From Hydrogenispora ethanolica (GTDB lineage: Bacteria > Bacillota > UBA4882 > UBA8346): a stretch of DNA of 64,000 bases. Below the pieces are notes generated by a model, which searched no databases, was not told where the DNA came from, and saw only the letters and a list, made by a program, of their open reading frames with translations. Positions 16,410 to 25,169 of the stretch are shown one piece after another. The stretch is from the NCBI RefSeq assembly GCF_004340685.1, contig NZ_SLUN01000002.1:62001-126000 (forward strand), in the 5' to 3' direction. Within the stretch, counting starts at the first letter, position 1; each line of letters opens with the position of its first letter. A program made the position numbers and the translations under genes.

Positions 16410-17162
16410 ATGTCATTTCATAAATTATTCTTTCTCATTCCGGTTACTTTTCTAAGTCTTTTTTTGGCGATTTTCGTTCTATTCAGACAATGTATTATTC
16501 CGACTCAGGCTTCCAACTCGATTGTTATATTGCAGCCGACTTTGATCCAGCAATCGATGCTGCAATATTTCATCCAGCAATGTAATTCAAATCTAACCTA
16601 TACTCAAATCCGTCTTATTAATTCCGAGATTCAAAAGCAATCTAAAATCCATGGCTTCGACCCATTTTTTTTGGCAAGCTTGATTGCAGCCGAGTCTTCT
16701 TTTAATCCTTACGCCGTCTCCTCTCGTAGGGCGCAAGGGTTGATGCAACTTACTGCCAGCGTCCTCTCCATGATGAAAGTCTCTAATCCCTTTAACATCC
16801 AGCAGAACATCCGAGCCGGAACACAATATTTATCTTTTTTGGCTCACCGTTTTAATCATTCTGAACTCGTCCTGGCAGCCTATAATGCGGGACCGACCCG
16901 GGTCGCCCGGCTTAAACGCATTCCAAACATTGCGGAGACACTTTTTTATATCCAAAAAATCAAGCGGTATCACACGTATTTAAAAAGCTATTTTCAACAA
17001 ACTATTCAGTCATTCTGGGTTAAGCCGAGACTCTTCGCCTCGCTCGAAAGTTTTCCAGAATTTCTAGTTGTCCAGCAAAAGAGCATCTCGACTTTCAACT
17101 ACTTCACAAACTTGGAGGTTCTTGACATATGCGAACAGCGTCGACCCAAATTTTTTGTTTAA
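16410..17162 (+). CDS. Lytic transglycosylase (SLT domain)
   Basis: 250 residues from ATG 16410 (GGAGGA upstream). A membrane anchor or signal segment (LFFLIPVTFLSLFLAIFVLF) precedes an SLT goose-lysozyme-like domain: LIAAESSFNPYAVSSRRAQGLMQLT, with the catalytic Glu in AAESSF, then NIQQNIRAGTQYLSFL and LVLAAYNAGPTRVARL. It cleaves glycan strands of peptidoglycan to 1,6-anhydro-muramyl ends. The C-terminal 60 residues match nothing I know. Codon use is more AT-rich than in the leftward genes. It sits directly behind two repeat elements. Confidence 0.9.
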   Translation: MSFHKLFFLIPVTFLSLFLAIFVLFRQCIIPTQASNSIVILQPTLIQQSMLQYFIQQCNSNLTYTQIRLINSEIQKQSKIHGFDPFFLASLIAAESSFNPYAVSSRRAQGLMQLTASVLSMMKVSNPFNIQQNIRAGTQYLSFLAHRFNHSELVLAAYNAGPTRVARLKRIPNIAETLFYIQKIKRYHTYLKSYFQQTIQSFWVKPRLFASLESFPEFLVVQQKSISTFNYFTNLEVLDICEQRRPKFFV

Positions 17163-17366
17163 ATTTTTATTAAAAATTGTATAAAATTAGTTTTCTTCTT
17201 TTGGATTCTCCTCCCCTCTTCCCCTTATCCTAATTGCCTTGGCTACCTAATCTCTCCCGGATTTGGCCTTTGATTTGGTCATTCTTTTTATGATTTAGCC
17301 TTATTTGGTGCAAACTAACCCCTATCATCCACCATCATGATTAAGCGATAAATCGATGTTAGAAAA

Positions 17367-17405
17367 TGTAAAATAATTGACATCCGTCTTACATTTTCGT
17401 ATACT
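17367..17405 (+). promoter_or_regulatory. glnR promoter with putative GlnR operator
   Basis: Perfect -35 TTGACA (17377-17382), 17-base spacer, -10 TATACT (17400-17405). Three GlnR-like half-sites TGTAA (17367), TGACA (17378) and TTACA (17389) are spaced exactly 11 bases and straddle the -35. The first two form TGTAA-N6-TGACA, one base shorter than the TGTNA-N7-TNACA consensus. GAAAATGTAA/TTACATTTTC is also an inverted repeat. Autoregulation by GlnR is the likely reading. The rest of the 17163-17431 gap shows nothing else. Confidence 0.75.
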
Positions 17406-17431
17406 TATACTATAGAATAGGGTGATAAAAT

Positions 17432-17818
17432 ATGGCTAATAATGACTCCATTTTCCCAATCAGTGTCGTTATGAATATGACGAATCTAACCGCGCGTCAA
17501 ATTCGTTACTACGAAACCCACGAACTCATCCGCCCGGCCCGGTCTAAGGGAAATCAGCGTCTTTATACTCAGGCGGATGTTGAAAAGCTCCTATTGATCA
17601 AATCTTTACTGGAGAAGGGTTTAAACTTAGATGGCATCAAAGCCGTCATCAACGGTGAAAAATCGGCTGAAGCTATCAGTGATCCAGCTAACATCAGTTC
17701 AAACCGCCCTACGGAAATTTTTAATCCGCAGAGGGCTACTGCGCAAAAATTGACGTCGCTCTATCCCGTTAACAACCAGGAAGCTTTGACTCAATGGTTG
17801 CAGCATAAAAGAAAATGA
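17432..17818 (+). CDS. glnR: MerR-family regulator of glutamine synthetase
   Basis: 128 residues. N-terminal MerR winged-helix domain ([19 protein letters not shown], then [19 protein letters not shown], residues 10-70), no metal- or ligand-binding Cys, and a short C-terminal tail as in GlnR/TnrA. In Bacillus GlnR represses glnRA when feedback-inhibited glutamine synthetase binds its tail. Position 10 bases ahead of glnA and the operator-like sites upstream fit this role. Confidence 0.9.
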   Translation: MANNDSIFPISVVMNMTNLTARQIRYYETHELIRPARSKGNQRLYTQADVEKLLLIKSLLEKGLNLDGIKAVINGEKSAEAISDPANISSNRPTEIFNPQRATAQKLTSLYPVNNQEALTQWLQHKRK

Positions 17819-17828
17819 AGGTGTTTCC

Positions 17829-19151
17829 ATGAATAAAGAAGCCATTATCGCAAAGTGCAAAGAGTTGGATGTTCGCTTCATCCGTCTTCAGTTCACTGAC
17901 ATTCTGGGTGTTGTCAAGAATGTCGCCATTCCTATCAGCCAATTGGAAAAAGCATTGAATAATCAGATTATGTTCGATGGTTCCTCTATCGAGGGATTTA
18001 CGCGGGTTGAAGAATCAGACATGATTCTTCAACCGGATCTTAATTCCTTCGCTATATTTCCCTGGCGTCCTCGCGAAGGTTCGGTCGCCCGTTTTATCTG
18101 CGATATCTATACCCCCGAGAATAAGCCTTTCGAGGGCGATCCGCGCTATGTTTTACAAAAAGTCATTAGAGAAGCTGCCGATCTGGGCTTTACTGTCAAT
18201 GTCGGCCCCGAGTGCGAGTTTTTCCTATTCAAATCCAATGAAGACGGGACTCCTTCGACCGTAACTCACGATAAAGGAGGATATTTTGATCTATCCCCGG
18301 TTGACTTAGGCGAGAATGCTCGTCGTGAGATTATTTTAACCCTTGAAGAGATGGGTTTTGAAATCGAAGCTTCTCATCACGAGGTCTCTCCTGGTCAGCA
18401 TGAGATCGATTTTCGTTATTCCGACCCCTTATCGGCTGCTGACCGGGTAACTACCTTGAAATTCGTAACCCGCATCATTGCTCAGCTGCATAATTTACAT
18501 GCTACCTTTATGCCGAAACCCCTTTTTGGTGTCAATGGTTCGGGAATGCATATCCATTTATCCCTTTTTAAAGATGGTAAAAACGCCTTCTACGATTCCC
18601 AGGCGAAAAATCAACTCAGTCCGGCCGCACTTTATTTCATTGGCGGTATTTTAAAACACATTAAAGCGATTACCGCCGTCACCAATCCCTTGGTTAACTC
18701 TTATAAACGGTTAATCCCGGGTTATGAAGCTCCGGTCTTTCAATCGTGGTCTGCTTCCAATCGGAGCGCCTTAATCCGCGTTCCCGCCGCCAGACAGTCT
18801 GATACGCGAATCGAGATTCGGAACCCCGATCCTTGCTGTAATCCATATTTAGCCTTCAGTTTATTGATTAAAGCCGGATTGGATGGTATTGCCAATAAAA
18901 TTTCTCCAAGCGAACCCATTCAAAAAAATGTCTATCTAATGACTCCCGCCGAACGCGCGCTGGAGAATATCAGCAGTTTGCCCAGTTCACTCTTTGAAGC
19001 ACTGGAAGAAATGGAGAAAGACCCATTATGCCTTGCTACCTTAGGCGAACATATTATGAACCGTTATGTGGAAGCCAAGATGATCGAATGGGAAGTGTAT
19101 CGCAGCCAGATTCACCAATGGGAAATTGATCAATATCTCGGTGTATTCTAA
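17829..19151 (+). CDS. glnA: Glutamine synthetase type I
   Basis: 440 residues, the size of the GSI-alpha enzymes. ATP-dependent condensation of ammonia and glutamate. Landmarks: [17 protein letters not shown] near residue 50 (the Arg corresponds to the feedback-inhibition Arg of the Bacillus enzyme), [10 protein letters not shown] and SPGQHEID (metal-binding Glu/His), [26 protein letters not shown] and [14 protein letters not shown]. There is no adenylylation-type insertion. Second gene of the glnRA operon, ending at a terminator. Confidence 0.97.
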   Translation: MNKEAIIAKCKELDVRFIRLQFTDILGVVKNVAIPISQLEKALNNQIMFDGSSIEGFTRVEESDMILQPDLNSFAIFPWRPREGSVARFICDIYTPENKPFEGDPRYVLQKVIREAADLGFTVNVGPECEFFLFKSNEDGTPSTVTHDKGGYFDLSPVDLGENARREIILTLEEMGFEIEASHHEVSPGQHEIDFRYSDPLSAADRVTTLKFVTRIIAQLHNLHATFMPKPLFGVNGSGMHIHLSLFKDGKNAFYDSQAKNQLSPAALYFIGGILKHIKAITAVTNPLVNSYKRLIPGYEAPVFQSWSASNRSALIRVPAARQSDTRIEIRNPDPCCNPYLAFSLLIKAGLDGIANKISPSEPIQKNVYLMTPAERALENISSLPSSLFEALEEMEKDPLCLATLGEHIMNRYVEAKMIEWEVYRSQIHQWEIDQYLGVF

Positions 19152-19176
19152 GCTTTCCCTCAAAGAGAAGGCCACA

Positions 19177-19215
19177 TAAAGCAAAAACTCCTTTTTTAAG
19201 GAGTTTTTGCTTTAA
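19177..19215 (+). terminator. Bidirectional terminator between glnA and bactofilin genes
   Basis: AAAGCAAAAACTCCTT and AAGGAGTTTTTGCTTT are perfect complements around TTTT. It serves glnA on the plus strand and, by symmetry, the bactofilin gene, whose 3' end it overlaps. Confidence 0.85.
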
Positions 19216-19636
19216 CTAGGGAAATTGGCGAATCATCAACCAACTCTGATTTTAATGATTTGCCCCGCTCTTTGATATCGCCTCTGGGCAAAGGCGCACA
19301 AGTTCCTTGCAGATATGCTCCGTCTTCGACGATAAGGACTACCATTTTTGAATCACCCATGATTTTCGCGGTCGGTAAAAGCTCTAGTTTGCCTCTGGCT
19401 TCGATGGTTCCTTTCACTTCGCCAGCGACCGTGATATTTTTGGCGATAATATCACCTACTACTTTACCGCTTTCTCCGATAACCAAATCTTCGCCGACAT
19501 GAAGTTCTCCCTCATAATAACCATCGATCCGTACCGTTCCCCCCGGGGTCTCAAGATTCCCTTTTAAACTACATTCCTTACCAATAATTGTTTCGACTCG
19601 TTTGGCGGCATTCGCGTTTTCCTTAATGGATAACAT
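19196..19636 (-). CDS. Bactofilin (polymer-forming cytoskeletal protein)
   Basis: 146 residues with a central DUF583 right-handed beta-helix made of short rungs (CSLKGNLETPGGTVRIDGYYEG, then VGEDLVIGESGKVVGDI, NITVAGEVKGTIEARGKLEL). Bactofilins form nucleotide-free filaments that position cell-wall enzymes. The start follows AAGGAGG. It lies 11 bases downstream of an M23 peptidase gene, a pairing known from other bacteria in which bactofilin scaffolds an M23 endopeptidase. Confidence 0.9.
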   Translation of the reverse strand: MLSIKENANAAKRVETIIGKECSLKGNLETPGGTVRIDGYYEGELHVGEDLVIGESGKVVGDIIAKNITVAGEVKGTIEARGKLELLPTAKIMGDSKMVVLIVEDGAYLQGTCAPLPRGDIKERGKSLKSELVDDSPISLVKAKTP

Positions 19637-19647
19637 GGTTGACCTCC

Positions 19648-20604
19648 TTAATCATTCTTTAAAAAAGAAACTGGATTAACTGGATCACCATTGATGCGAA
19701 CTTCGTAATGTAGATGAGGCCCGGTACTGGTTCCTGAGCTCCCTGATAAACTAATCACCTGACCTTTTTTAACTTTTTGACCTCTTTGGACCAATAACCG
19801 CGAATTATGGGCGTAGCGAGTTTGATAACCATAGCCGTGGTCAATAACAACTATCCTCCCGTAACCGCCTTGGTACCCGGAACTGACAACTACACCATCT
19901 GCAGCAGCCATGACCTTTGTCCCATATCTGGCCCTTAAGTCGATACCCATATGTTTCCGGCTATAATTCAAAAGGGGATGAAATCTCGTTCCGAATTTCG
20001 ATGTAATCGTTGTACGAACCGGCCACAGCGAGGGAGTATGATCCAATCTCCGCTCATAAACCAACAATTCATTCAGAATCTTCTGCTGAGCTTCTGACTC
20101 TTCTTGAATATAACTGGCTAACTGATCTGCACTAACTTGCAACTGGGTTAATGTGGATTGTTCTGAAAAAGATTCCTTGGAAATTTCATAAGGTTTGGTC
20201 CGAATAAAGCTTCCTCTACTGACTGGCGTCTTGATCCTGCCGCCCTTCTGCTGAATCGCCCGCCACGTCGCTAATAACCTTTCTCTTTCCTTTTTTAAAC
20301 GATTTAGCTCTTCCAATGTTTGACGGGTTTTTTCGAGAGTAGGCCGTACTTCCTTTTGTTCCCGCTTCAAAAGCGAGATCCTGCGATTTTTCTGAGCAAT
20401 CTGCCGGTGAATATTCTTTAACTGCCAAACTTGAGTGGTAAACCCGATAAAAACATAGATATTGAAAATAACGATTCCCAAAATCACCAAGATCAGCGAA
20501 AACGGTATTCTAATGCTTCGAACGGCGCCTGTCGAGTTTGGCACCAGCATAATGGTAAAGCCCTTCTTCACATGGGAACGGATCCATTTTTCCAAATCAC
20601 GCAT
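19648..20604 (-). CDS. M23-family cell-wall endopeptidase, membrane anchored
   Basis: 318 residues. Short cytoplasmic N-terminus, one membrane helix (FSLILVILGIVIFNIYVFIG, about residues 35-55), coiled coil (about 60-120, rich in E/K/R/L), then a LytM/M23 zinc domain. Zinc-ligand motifs KHMGIDLR and GPHLHYEVRING are present, with VIDHGYGYQTRYAHNS between. It cleaves peptide crosslinks of peptidoglycan outside the membrane. Probably co-transcribed with the bactofilin gene. Confidence 0.92.
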   Translation of the reverse strand: MRDLEKWIRSHVKKGFTIMLVPNSTGAVRSIRIPFSLILVILGIVIFNIYVFIGFTTQVWQLKNIHRQIAQKNRRISLLKREQKEVRPTLEKTRQTLEELNRLKKERERLLATWRAIQQKGGRIKTPVSRGSFIRTKPYEISKESFSEQSTLTQLQVSADQLASYIQEESEAQQKILNELLVYERRLDHTPSLWPVRTTITSKFGTRFHPLLNYSRKHMGIDLRARYGTKVMAAADGVVVSSGYQGGYGRIVVIDHGYGYQTRYAHNSRLLVQRGQKVKKGQVISLSGSSGTSTGPHLHYEVRINGDPVNPVSFLKND

Positions 20605-20746
20605 TGATACACCCCCAGCAATTCTTGGCCTTTCTTATGATGGAGCGTGTATAAAGTAAATTTAGTATTTCGCCATCACAAAAATTTTTCCTGCCTAATT
20701 TTCCAAAAAATAGATTTACACATCCCGTATCTTTAACAAAAATCTT

Positions 20747-21262
20747 TTAATGCTGATGTCTTTCCTCCGAATTTTTCCCTAACGCTTTGATGATCGCTTC
20801 CTGCTCCTCGCCAGAGAGTGCATAGGTCGACTTGCCTTCACGGACAGTTTTACAGTAAACTCGCGATTCCTCACGCCCGAAAATACTGCTTAAGACGACT
20901 CCGTCTCCGGAACCGTCCAGTAAAGCTAATGCGAAGCTTTGATCTCCTCCGCTATTCTCAAACGCTTTAAAACGCAATAAATGCCATTTTTGAAAATGGA
21001 TTTCGGATTTTTGCTCATTATCCTTCAGTCTCGTTTCAAAGTTGGCAACATTTTTCTGAAAAAGTTCGACTTTTTCTGCCATATTTATCAGAATCGTTTC
21101 TAAATCTTTATTTTCGTATCCTTTAAAAATAATTTGATATTTTTTTAGTTTTTTTCTAATAATTAATGCGTGGATGAATAATAATATGAGACAAAATAAA
21201 AAACCAGCTGTCAAAAAGAATAAATTCTTTTCAACCCAGGTATTGAGCAATAGAACGCTCAT
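20747..21262 (-). CDS. DUF4446 membrane protein
   Basis: 171 residues with one N-terminal membrane helix (LFFLTAGFLFCLILLFIHALI), a short coiled coil, and a C-terminal globular part with FKAFENSGGDQSFALALLDGSGDGVVLSS, the hallmark of DUF4446. This family sits close to parB/soj in many Clostridia, as here. Function unknown. The 140-base gap to the M23 gene shows no terminator. Confidence 0.85.
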   Translation of the reverse strand: MSVLLLNTWVEKNLFFLTAGFLFCLILLFIHALIIRKKLKKYQIIFKGYENKDLETILINMAEKVELFQKNVANFETRLKDNEQKSEIHFQKWHLLRFKAFENSGGDQSFALALLDGSGDGVVLSSIFGREESRVYCKTVREGKSTYALSGEEQEAIIKALGKNSEERHQH

Positions 21263-21299
21263 CCAGTAACACCTTCCTCAGTCCTTAGCGGAACCACAT

Positions 21300-22481
21300 T
21301 TACGATAATTTTACAGCCAACTCTTTTCTTCCAATTTGGAGTGCTTCTTCATAGACATCTTTTAGCGGCCGGTTATACTCCCTGGCGATTCTCACGCAAT
21401 CCTCATACTCGGGAGCTAGCTTTAACACGCGACCGTTCATCAACCCGGCCTTAATATGAATCACTTCACTGCCCATTTTGACCTGTTCAGTTTTACGTTC
21501 CAAGCAAGACCGGCGTACTAAATACTTACGAACTCCTAACGTCGTGGTTTGGGTAAATAGAAGATTTTCTACTTCTATCTGCTTCTCGGGGTCAACGACC
21601 ACTGTAATTAACGTACCCGGTCTTCCTTTTTTCATATAGACGGGCGTTAAATAATAATCTCTGACACCAGTTTGGAATAACTGTTCGCCTAAGAAACCGA
21701 AAAACTCGGGATTCATATTATCGATATTCGTCTCGATTACCACTTGCGTTTCCTTGCTTGAACCGGTATCGGATGACCCCAAGACGATTCGTAAAACATT
21801 GGGAATGGAGCGGTTAGCGGTTCCTGCCCCATAACCGATTTTCTGAATTTGCAGCTCCGGTAAGGAGCCGCTTGTTTGAGCGAACTCTCTCAACAGGGCC
21901 GCTCCGGTGGGTGTGGCCCACTCTCCTTCCAATTCGCCGCCATACACTTGGTATCCTTGTAAAAGTTCCATCGTGGCGGGAGCCGGAATCGGAATCACGC
22001 CATGAGCGCATTGTACTGTTCCAAATCCCAGACGCACCGGCGATACGAGAATCTGCTCAATCCGGAAATAATCCAAGCCCAGGCAGACTCCGACAATATC
22101 GACGATAGCGTCGAGTGCCCCAACCTCATGAAAATGCACTTCATCCGTAGAAACACCATGAATTTTGGCTTCTGCAGCCGCCAACTTCTGAAAGCACGAA
22201 ATGGCGCGGTCTTTCACTCTTTGGCTCAACGTCGCTTTCGTGATTAAATCCACGATATCATGCAGTCCGCGATGTTGGTGTTCATGAAAATGCTCGACTT
22301 CAAAATACACCGCCGAGATCCCATTCTTCACGACCCGTTCAATTTGTAAAACCGGTAGGTGGATGGGCAGTTTGGCTAATTCCTGGTTCAATTGTTCTCT
22401 TGGAAACCCCAGGTCGAGAAGGGCCCCCAAAAACATATTTCCGCTAATTCCGGCATTGCAATCAAGATAGAGTGTTTTCAT
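21300..22481 (-). CDS. larC: LarC-type nickel-pincer cofactor nickel chelatase
   Basis: 393 residues in a single uninterrupted frame, whereas some lactobacilli need a frameshift between larC1 and larC2. It inserts nickel into the pyridinium-bis-thiocarboxylate cofactor of lactate racemase-type enzymes. Landmarks: YLDCNAGISGNMFLGALLDLG at the N-terminus, HEHQHRGLHDI (His-rich metal region), VHFHEVGALDAIVDIVG, GAGTANRSIPNVLR and METNIDNMNPEFFGFL-like IETNIDNMNPE. It overlaps larB by 20 bases. larA and larE are not in the window. Confidence 0.93.
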   Translation of the reverse strand: MKTLYLDCNAGISGNMFLGALLDLGFPREQLNQELAKLPIHLPVLQIERVVKNGISAVYFEVEHFHEHQHRGLHDIVDLITKATLSQRVKDRAISCFQKLAAAEAKIHGVSTDEVHFHEVGALDAIVDIVGVCLGLDYFRIEQILVSPVRLGFGTVQCAHGVIPIPAPATMELLQGYQVYGGELEGEWATPTGAALLREFAQTSGSLPELQIQKIGYGAGTANRSIPNVLRIVLGSSDTGSSKETQVVIETNIDNMNPEFFGFLGEQLFQTGVRDYYLTPVYMKKGRPGTLITVVVDPEKQIEVENLLFTQTTTLGVRKYLVRRSCLERKTEQVKMGSEVIHIKAGLMNGRVLKLAPEYEDCVRIAREYNRPLKDVYEEALQIGRKELAVKLS

Positions 22482-23232
22482 GCATTTCTCCTATCAAATT
22501 GATTCGATGCGCTAGTATCCCGGCTCCGAAGCCGTTATTGATATTCACAACCCCAATTCCACTGGCGCAAGAGTTCAGCATACTTAACAAGGGTGCTACC
22601 CCTTTAAAGTTGGCGCCGTACCCTATATCCGTCGGAACCGCCACGATCGGTTTGGAAACCAGTCCTCCAACGACACTGGCGAGAGCTCCTTCCATTCCCG
22701 CCACAACGATTAAAACTCTACAACTATCCAATAACTGTTTGTTACTCAGAAGCCGATGAATTCCGGCCACTCCTACATCGTAGATTCGCTGTACCCTGCT
22801 TCCCATTAATTCAGCGGTTACACTGGCCTCTTCGGCCACTCGCATATCAGCCGTACCCGCCGAAACCACGCCGACGATTCCTTCTGTCTGCACTTTATCC
22901 CGCCACAAGGCAATGATGCGAGCAGTCTCAAAGTACTCAGCCTCCGGGATCCGTTCTTTAATTTTGATGTAAGCCTTCCTACTGGCCCGGGTAGCGATTA
23001 CATTCTGGGATTTCTCCGCCAGCACTTGAAAAATGGCTGTGATTTGGTCAAGCGATTTCCCAGGACAATAAATTACTTCGGAGTTTCCATTTCGAAGTCC
23101 GCGATGATGGTCAATTTTCGCATATCCCAAATCTTGATACGGAAGATTCTCCAGTTCCGAAACCGCATCTTCTAGTGAAATTTGCTTGTCAGCCACAGCA
23201 TTCAAAAGACTCGTCAAATATTTTCTGTCCAT
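22462..23232 (-). CDS. larB: Pyridinium-3,5-biscarboxylate mononucleotide synthase
   Basis: 256 residues. The N-terminal LarB-specific helical part (about 1-115) is followed by a PurE-like domain: GIVGVVSAGTADMRVAEEA, VQRIYDVGVAGIHRLL and VAGMEGALASVVGGLVSKPIVAVPT. LarB carboxylates and hydrolyses nicotinic acid adenine dinucleotide in the first step of the nickel-pincer pathway. Overlap with larC implies coupling. It is placed directly downstream of parB with a parS site between them. Confidence 0.93.
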   Translation of the reverse strand: MDRKYLTSLLNAVADKQISLEDAVSELENLPYQDLGYAKIDHHRGLRNGNSEVIYCPGKSLDQITAIFQVLAEKSQNVIATRASRKAYIKIKERIPEAEYFETARIIALWRDKVQTEGIVGVVSAGTADMRVAEEASVTAELMGSRVQRIYDVGVAGIHRLLSNKQLLDSCRVLIVVAGMEGALASVVGGLVSKPIVAVPTDIGYGANFKGVAPLLSMLNSCASGIGVVNINNGFGAGILAHRINLIGEMHENTLS

Positions 23233-23252
23233 AAATCTCTCATCGCTCCATA

Positions 23253-23268
23253 TGTTTCACGTGAAACA
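23253..23268. promoter_or_regulatory. parS site 1
   Basis: TGTTTCACGTGAAACA, a perfect 16-bp palindrome identical to the consensus ParB/Spo0J nucleation site, in the 42-base gap between parB and larB. Confidence 0.97.
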
Positions 23269-23274
23269 TTCTCA

Positions 23275-24147
23275 TTATCCTTCAATACGGGTTACTAACT
23301 GTTCATAAATACGATTAAAATCTTCATCCGAATAATAATCGATCTCTATCTTTCCGCCGTTAGCCGAAGGCTTGATCTTTACTTTGGTTCCAAAGGTATG
23401 TTGTAATTTTTCCTCAATTTCCGTCATAATCGGATCCAAACTGATCCGTTGCGCAGCCCGATTTGTTTCACGTGAAACATTAGCCCGTTCATTAAGCTTT
23501 TTAACCAAATCCTCGGTTTGACGGACTGAAAGTTGCTGATCACGGGTCAAAATCCAAGCTTTCATTTGCTCTTCAGCTGAAGAAAGTCCTAAAATTGCCC
23601 GCGCGTGTCCCATCGACAAAACTCCGTTCGCCAAGTCCTTGCGAATTTCCTGGGGTAAATTAAGCAATCGTAGAAAGTTGGCAATCGCGGAACGGCTCTT
23701 TCCGACCTTCTTGGCGATTTCATCTTGGGTCAAATGGAATTCATCCATTAAACGTTGGAACGCTTCGGCGGCCTCAATGGGATTCAAGTCTTCACGCTGC
23801 AAATTTTCAACCAGGGCTGCTTCCATCATGGTCTGATCGGTCATGGACAGGATATAGACCGGGACCATTGTTAATCCCGCAATTTTTGAGGCCCGCAAAC
23901 GGCGCTCTCCGGCTATCAGTTGATATTTTCCCTGAACTTCCCGGACTACCAAGGGCTGAATCACACCATGAGTGCGAATGGATTCGGCAAGTTCCTGAAG
24001 TTTTTCATCGGAAAACTCTTTCCGGGGTTGGAAAGGGTTTGGGGTGATCAGATCGATTTGAATCTCGGATTGTTTTTCAAAGTTGGCGTCGTTTAACTCA
24101 GGGATCAAAGCTCCGAGGCCCTTCCCTAGGCCACGATTTTTAACCAT
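23275..24147 (-). CDS. parB: Chromosome-partitioning protein ParB (Spo0J)
   Basis: 290 residues. CTP-dependent DNA clamp loaded at parS. Landmarks: RGLGKGLGALIPE at the N-terminus (ParA-stimulating region), NPFQPRKEF, the CTP-binding GERRLRASKIAGL, ENLQREDLNPIEAAEAFQRL, and the helix-turn-helix EIAKKVGKSRSAIANFLRLLNLP (about residues 145-168). It overlaps soj by 8 bases. Confidence 0.97.
   Translation of the reverse strand: MVKNRGLGKGLGALIPELNDANFEKQSEIQIDLITPNPFQPRKEFSDEKLQELAESIRTHGVIQPLVVREVQGKYQLIAGERRLRASKIAGLTMVPVYILSMTDQTMMEAALVENLQREDLNPIEAAEAFQRLMDEFHLTQDEIAKKVGKSRSAIANFLRLLNLPQEIRKDLANGVLSMGHARAILGLSSAEEQMKAWILTRDQQLSVRQTEDLVKKLNERANVSRETNRAAQRISLDPIMTEIEEKLQHTFGTKVKIKPSANGGKIEIDYYSDEDFNRIYEQLVTRIEG
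23464..23479. promoter_or_regulatory. parS site 2, inside parB
   Basis: A second perfect TGTTTCACGTGAAACA within the parB coding sequence, 211 bases from site 1, encoding part of the NVSRETN stretch. Bacillus also keeps a parS inside spo0J. Confidence 0.97.
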
Positions 24148-24901
24148 GACTAATCACTTCCTTAGCTAATTCGATATAAGCTTCGGCTCCCTTTGATTTT
24201 TCATCATATAAAGTAATCGGTAAACCAAAACTTGGCGCCTCACTGAGGCGGATGTTACGAGGAATAATGGTTTTATAAACCTTTTCATTAAAATAATGAC
24301 GCACTTCCTCCGTGACTTGAGAGGAGAGATTGGTACGGTTGTCGTACATGGTCAACACGACCCCCTCGATCTTGAGGTCGGCATTGGAGTATTTCTGTAC
24401 CAATTGAATGGTCTTCATCAGTTGGCTTAAACCCTCGAGAGCGTAATATTCACACTGAATCGGCACGATAATCGAGTCCGAGGCGGCGAGCGCGTTGATG
24501 GTCAAGTTGCCGAGCGAAGGGGGGCAATCAATCAAAATATAATCAAAGGTGTCTTTGATGGGTTCAATCGCCCGCTTCAAGCGTTGATCCCGGGCCATCA
24601 TCCCGACTAGTTCGGCCTCGGCCCCTGCCAAACGAATGGTGGCCGGTACAACACTGAGGTTCTCCACTTGAGTGGCGACCATCACTTCGGCAATGGGAAC
24701 CTCATTGATCAAAACGTCATAGATGCACCGCCTGATCTCACTTTTCTTCAAGCCGATGCCGCTAGTGGAATTTCCTTGCGGATCATGATCGATAATCAAG
24801 GTTTTTTTACCACGCTGAGCCAGACAGGCTCCAAGATTGACTGCGGTGGTGGTTTTGCCGACACCACCTTTTTGATTGGCTACTGCGATAACTTTACCCA
24901 T
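24140..24901 (-). CDS. soj: Chromosome-partitioning ATPase ParA (Soj)
   Basis: 253 residues from ATG 24901. Deviant Walker A VANQKGGVGKTTTAVNLG with signature lysine, Walker A' LIIDHDPQGNSTSG, Walker B YILIDCPPSLG. The ATG follows GGAAGGGGGAAC. The same frame stays open 57 codons further upstream with its own AAAGGTG and an ATG at 25054, so an N-terminally extended form is possible. Works with ParB in origin segregation and, in Bacillus, in control of DnaA. Confidence 0.95.
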   Translation of the reverse strand: MGKVIAVANQKGGVGKTTTAVNLGACLAQRGKKTLIIDHDPQGNSTSGIGLKKSEIRRCIYDVLINEVPIAEVMVATQVENLSVVPATIRLAGAEAELVGMMARDQRLKRAIEPIKDTFDYILIDCPPSLGNLTINALAASDSIIVPIQCEYYALEGLSQLMKTIQLVQKYSNADLKIEGVVLTMYDNRTNLSSQVTEEVRHYFNEKVYKTIIPRNIRLSEAPSFGLPITLYDEKSKGAEAYIELAKEVISHG

Positions 24902-25169
24902 AAGATTCTGTTCCCCCTTCCAGCTCAGCCTGGTTTGGTTTTCTTCCGGATTATCTGAACTATTGGTAAATAGAGTGGACGCATCGTTGCTTAAGAGCTC
25001 AAAAGCACGTTGTTTCAAAATATCGAGCGATCGTTTCGCCTTCGCCTTAGGCATCGTTATCACCTTTTCCATTCACCGAATCACATATTTTTTCGCGATC
25101 GACCGAGAACTTCCTTCCAAGATGAGAAACTTTCACAGGAAAACAGCGAAAAGATGGCATTGCCCCGGG

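Noticed and set aside
21300-22481. Programmed frameshift in larC
   Set aside because: The gene reads through as a single 393-residue frame, so no frameshift is required here.
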